From Cyanidiococcus yangmingshanensis (Eukaryota > Rhodophyta > Bangiophyceae > Cyanidiales > Cyanidiaceae), in NCBI GenBank assembly GCA_013995675.1, contig VWRR01000015.1, positions 124,001 to 188,000 of the forward strand: 64,000 nucleotides of DNA. The letters are read 5' to 3'. Positions 61,578 to 64,000 of the stretch are shown piece by piece. The notes under the pieces were generated by a model. It had not been told where the DNA came from. It saw only the letters and a program-made list of their open reading frames with translations, and ran no database searches. Position 1 is the first letter of the stretch, and every line of letters starts with the position of its first letter. A program made the translations under genes and the position numbers.

Positions 61578-61629
61578 GGTGCGGTCCAGAAGCCCGCACC
61601 ATGATTCACGATGCTCCCGGCTGGAGCAT
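61578..61629. ncRNA. Two adjacent perfect hairpins, candidate structured RNA
   Basis: GGTGCGG (61578-61584) pairs with CCGCACC (61594-61600) around a 9-nt loop. ATGCTCC (61611-61617) pairs with GGAGCAT (61623-61629) around a 5-nt loop. Ten bases separate the hairpins. No known RNA family signature was recognised, so this is only a candidate. Confidence 0.25.
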
Positions 61630-62496
61630 AGGGTACTTTCAAAAATATACCAAAAGGAAAGACTCCCATCGGAAGATTTTTCAACCGTTTTAATTCCAAA
61701 TACGATAAGTAGTCACAACTTGACGGACTGCTCACGAAGTTTGGATGTTTCCAACACGCACAGCGCCCATTAGATTGAGGGTGCGAATCACTTCGAGGAA
61801 AGCAGGGTTCCCTGCGCTCTCATGCAACTGCAGCATTCTCATTCAGGGGATGAGTTCAATGCCGGTCATGTTTTTGCAGCTTAACGCAAACTACGCTTCG
61901 ATCATGAGTTTGCTAGGTATCGCTGTATGATGCCGGTTTCAATCCAAGGAAGCTCAGCATCTTCACCATTCTTGGATCCATTGAAAGTGGGATCTGGCTT
62001 AGAAGAGAGGCAATTTTCAGCATTTAAAAGAGTACCACGGGACGAGTTTCGCGTCAGCCACGGGCGGGCGTTGGAGCTAGCTAAATGAACTGATTCATGC
62101 AGCTTGCTCGTAATCACCCGGTACTTTGTACAAGCAGATATTCCTGATGCGCGAACGATACGATACGCTCCATACAAGCAACCGATTTGGAACCAAAATC
62201 GGCGATTGCAGCGCAGTAAACATATATCATAGTTGACGTTGCGAGCGTACCGCTACTGGGAACGTTTGTATAAAGTTTGTGACTCTACGCGGAACTTGCA
62301 GGCTGTGTACGCGTAAACCAACTTCTTTGCAAGTCCCGTCCTTGCTGCTCTGTTTTGGAACTGAGATTATAAGAGCACGAAGCTTCTGCTTCGTTGGAAG
62401 TCTCTCTGGGCACGAAACGGTACGTAGACAAAGTTACCTAAGGACGCTAACGTGTAACCTGCTTCAGCTCGACACAAACGAGTAAGCATCAACCCA
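61630..62496. other. Intergenic upstream of V-ATPase subunit a
   Basis: No gene was recognised. Frames at 61902-62177 minus and 62279-62485 plus lack families. Confidence 0.4.
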
Positions 62497-64000
62497 ATGT
62501 TTCGTTCTGAGGATATGGTCCTGCTTCGGATATACTTCCAGAGGACAGCAGCGCACGCCTGCGTTGAAGAGCTCGGCCGTCGAGGTGTCGTCGAGTTTCG
62601 TGACCTTAACGTGAAAGCTTCGGCTCTGCAACGGACTTTTGCGAGCGAGCTGAAGCTTTGTGACGAGATACAACGCAAGCTGCGGTTTCTTTCTGATCAA
62701 GTTCAAAGAAACCTGACAGTTGCTTCCAGTCGGTTGGAGGGCCCAGGGCAACGCAATGAAATTAAGGCTCCAGGAACTTCGCGTGAACGCGTTGACGCCG
62801 CGGACTTGGGAAGTCTGGAAGACCTTGACGCGCAGCTGCGTCGACTGGAGGTCGATCTCACTGAGATGAACCTTCATTGGGACGCTTTGCAGCGCGAGCT
62901 CGTGGCAATCCTAGAACACGAGTACGTCCTTGAGCTGGGAACTGGAATATTTTCAGAGGCCACCGCCGTGCAATCTACGGTCTCACAGTATGGTACGCTC
63001 CCATTATTAGAGGCGAAAGACATACTAACCGAAGACATCACTCCAGAAGAGCCGCACGAAAGTCTTGACGCGAGATCCATGCCCCACAATCTAGAAGGAG
63101 GCATAGATCTGAGTTGTACCCCGGTGAATGCGCTTTTGAATGTGTTTGCTGGCACTGTATCGACCAAACATCTAAGCGCGTTTGCGAGAATGATTTTTCG
63201 CGTATCTCGAGGAAACTCATTTCTGCGATGGGTTTCGCTGCCTGAACCTGTGCTTGACGTCGATAGCGGAGAAAGCGTTTCAAAAGCCGTTTTTGTTCTA
63301 TTTTTCCCGGGACAACATTTGCGTTTGAAGTTTTCTCGAATATGCGAAGGGTTTTACGCGACCCGTTATGCGTTTCCAGACTCGAACATTGAGCGGAACC
63401 GCCTTCAATCTGAGCTTGTCCAGAGAAGACGCGAGCTAGAGGCGGTTATGGAGACGACACAGAGGCAGCGCACTGATGTTCTCACTGACATTGCAATGAA
63501 TGTGGAAATATGGAATGCCAGAGTATCCAAAGAAAAGGCGATCTACTACACTTTGGACAAACTGAACTACGATGTCTCCGAGCGAGTCTTCGTGGGCGAA
63601 TGCTGGTGTCCGAGGCTTGAAGTTGAAGAGGCTCGAGCAGCGATACATATTGGAGATATTCGTTCGAACGCTCAAGCACCTTCTGTTCTGGAGGAGCGCT
63701 ATACAGAAGAGCAACCACCGACGTATTTCCGTTGCAACCGTTTCACATCTGTCTGGCAAGATATTGTCGAAGCGTACGGTGTCGCAGGGTACAAAGAAAT
63801 GAATCCGGCACCATGGTCCATCGCGACGTTCCCTTTCTTATTCGCAATCATGTTTGGCGATGTCGGGCATGGCCTACTCATGACAGTAGCGGCATTGTAT
63901 GTTATTTTCCGCGAAAGACAATGGAAACAACGCAAACTCGGAGATCTTTTGCAAGCTGTGTATGATGGACGTTACTTAATTCTCCTAATGGGCGTTTTCT
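62497..64000 (+). CDS. VHA-a: V-type ATPase subunit a (Vo), 3' part beyond window
   Basis: Subunit a forms the proton half-channels of the V-ATPase Vo sector. From the ATG at 62497 the frame is open to the window end, 501 codons. The start MFRSEDMVLLRIYFQ and CVEELGRRGVVEFRDLN is the conserved N-terminal globular domain. A coiled-coil region follows (LDAQLRRLEVDLTEMN). The diagnostic hinge into the membrane domain is present: NRFTSVWQDIVEAYGVAGYK, EMNPAPWSIATFPFLFAIMF and GDVGHGLLMTVAALYV. The catalytic Arg of the membrane half lies beyond the edge. N-terminal acidic Ser-rich linkers at about 170-200 are longer than in yeast Vph1. Confidence 0.95.
   Translation, partial: MFRSEDMVLLRIYFQRTAAHACVEELGRRGVVEFRDLNVKASALQRTFASELKLCDEIQRKLRFLSDQVQRNLTVASSRLEGPGQRNEIKAPGTSRERVDAADLGSLEDLDAQLRRLEVDLTEMNLHWDALQRELVAILEHEYVLELGTGIFSEATAVQSTVSQYGTLPLLEAKDILTEDITPEEPHESLDARSMPHNLEGGIDLSCTPVNALLNVFAGTVSTKHLSAFARMIFRVSRGNSFLRWVSLPEPVLDVDSGESVSKAVFVLFFPGQHLRLKFSRICEGFYATRYAFPDSNIERNRLQSELVQRRRELEAVMETTQRQRTDVLTDIAMNVEIWNARVSKEKAIYYTLDKLNYDVSERVFVGECWCPRLEVEEARAAIHIGDIRSNAQAPSVLEERYTEEQPPTYFRCNRFTSVWQDIVEAYGVAGYKEMNPAPWSIATFPFLFAIMFGDVGHGLLMTVAALYVIFRERQWKQRKLGDLLQAVYDGRYLILLMGVF

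Overview
This is nuclear DNA from a compact, intron-poor photosynthetic eukaryote, most probably a unicellular red alga of the Cyanidiales close to Cyanidioschyzon. The genes are eukaryotic (Rab11, prohibitin-2, PP6, OCRL, MAF1, proteasome beta-7, V-ATPase subunit a). Almost all are single open frames. The one intron that can be demonstrated (prohibitin-2) has a GTAAGT donor and an ACTAAC branch site. Several proteins carry plastid presequences, and most of these have a phenylalanine within the first few residues, as red-algal transit peptides do. The species is an inference, not a proof.

Layout. 0-5.4 kb: a TVP38/TMEM64 (VTT) membrane protein cut by the left edge, a Bub2-like TBC protein and a four-CxxCxGxG plastid zinc-finger protein, all on minus. 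5.7-12.6 kb: fumarase and proteasome beta-7 on plus, MAF1 on minus, Rab11 on plus. 12.6-20 kb: a VHL beta-domain protein, a 101-bp minisatellite, a membrane protein, prohibitin-2, a probable complex I ESSS subunit and a thylakoid-lumen FKBP. 20-28.4 kb: a large exonuclease/YbaK/Mut7-C fusion, a small unknown gene, a lumenal ChaN-like protein and an LRR protein. 29-34 kb: a low-complexity protein ending in a UHM-ligand motif, a Vma12-like protein, guanylate kinase and an Arc1p/AIMP1-like tRNA-binding protein. 37-44.5 kb: an OCRL-type inositol 5-phosphatase, Kae1, tRNA-His and PP6. 44.5-52 kb is gene-poor and looks more A+T-rich; it holds plastid IF-1, a secreted Cys-rich protein and a coiled-coil protein. 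52-64 kb: QueE, a beta-trefoil/START-like fusion, a GRAM-DUF639 protein, L-galactono-lactone dehydrogenase, a conserved plastid protein and the start of V-ATPase subunit a, cut by the right edge.

Neighbouring genes do not form one pathway, as expected for a eukaryotic nucleus. Functional groups do recur: plastid proteins (VTT, zinc finger, FKBP, ChaN, IF-1, the 174-aa protein), mitochondrial energy metabolism (fumarase, ESSS, prohibitin, GLDH), endomembrane traffic (Rab11, OCRL, V-ATPase subunit a and a Vma12-like assembly factor) and tRNA biology (MAF1, Kae1, QueE, Arc1-like, tRNA-His).

Several conserved host genes are not intact in one frame or lack an ATG: BUB2-like, OCRL, the LRR protein, the beta-trefoil/START protein and the N-terminus of the Arc1-like protein. 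Two of these (BUB2-like and OCRL) need a clear +1 shift. Sequence errors, very short introns or real frameshifting cannot be told apart here. No insertion sequence, retroelement, CRISPR array or rRNA was recognised.
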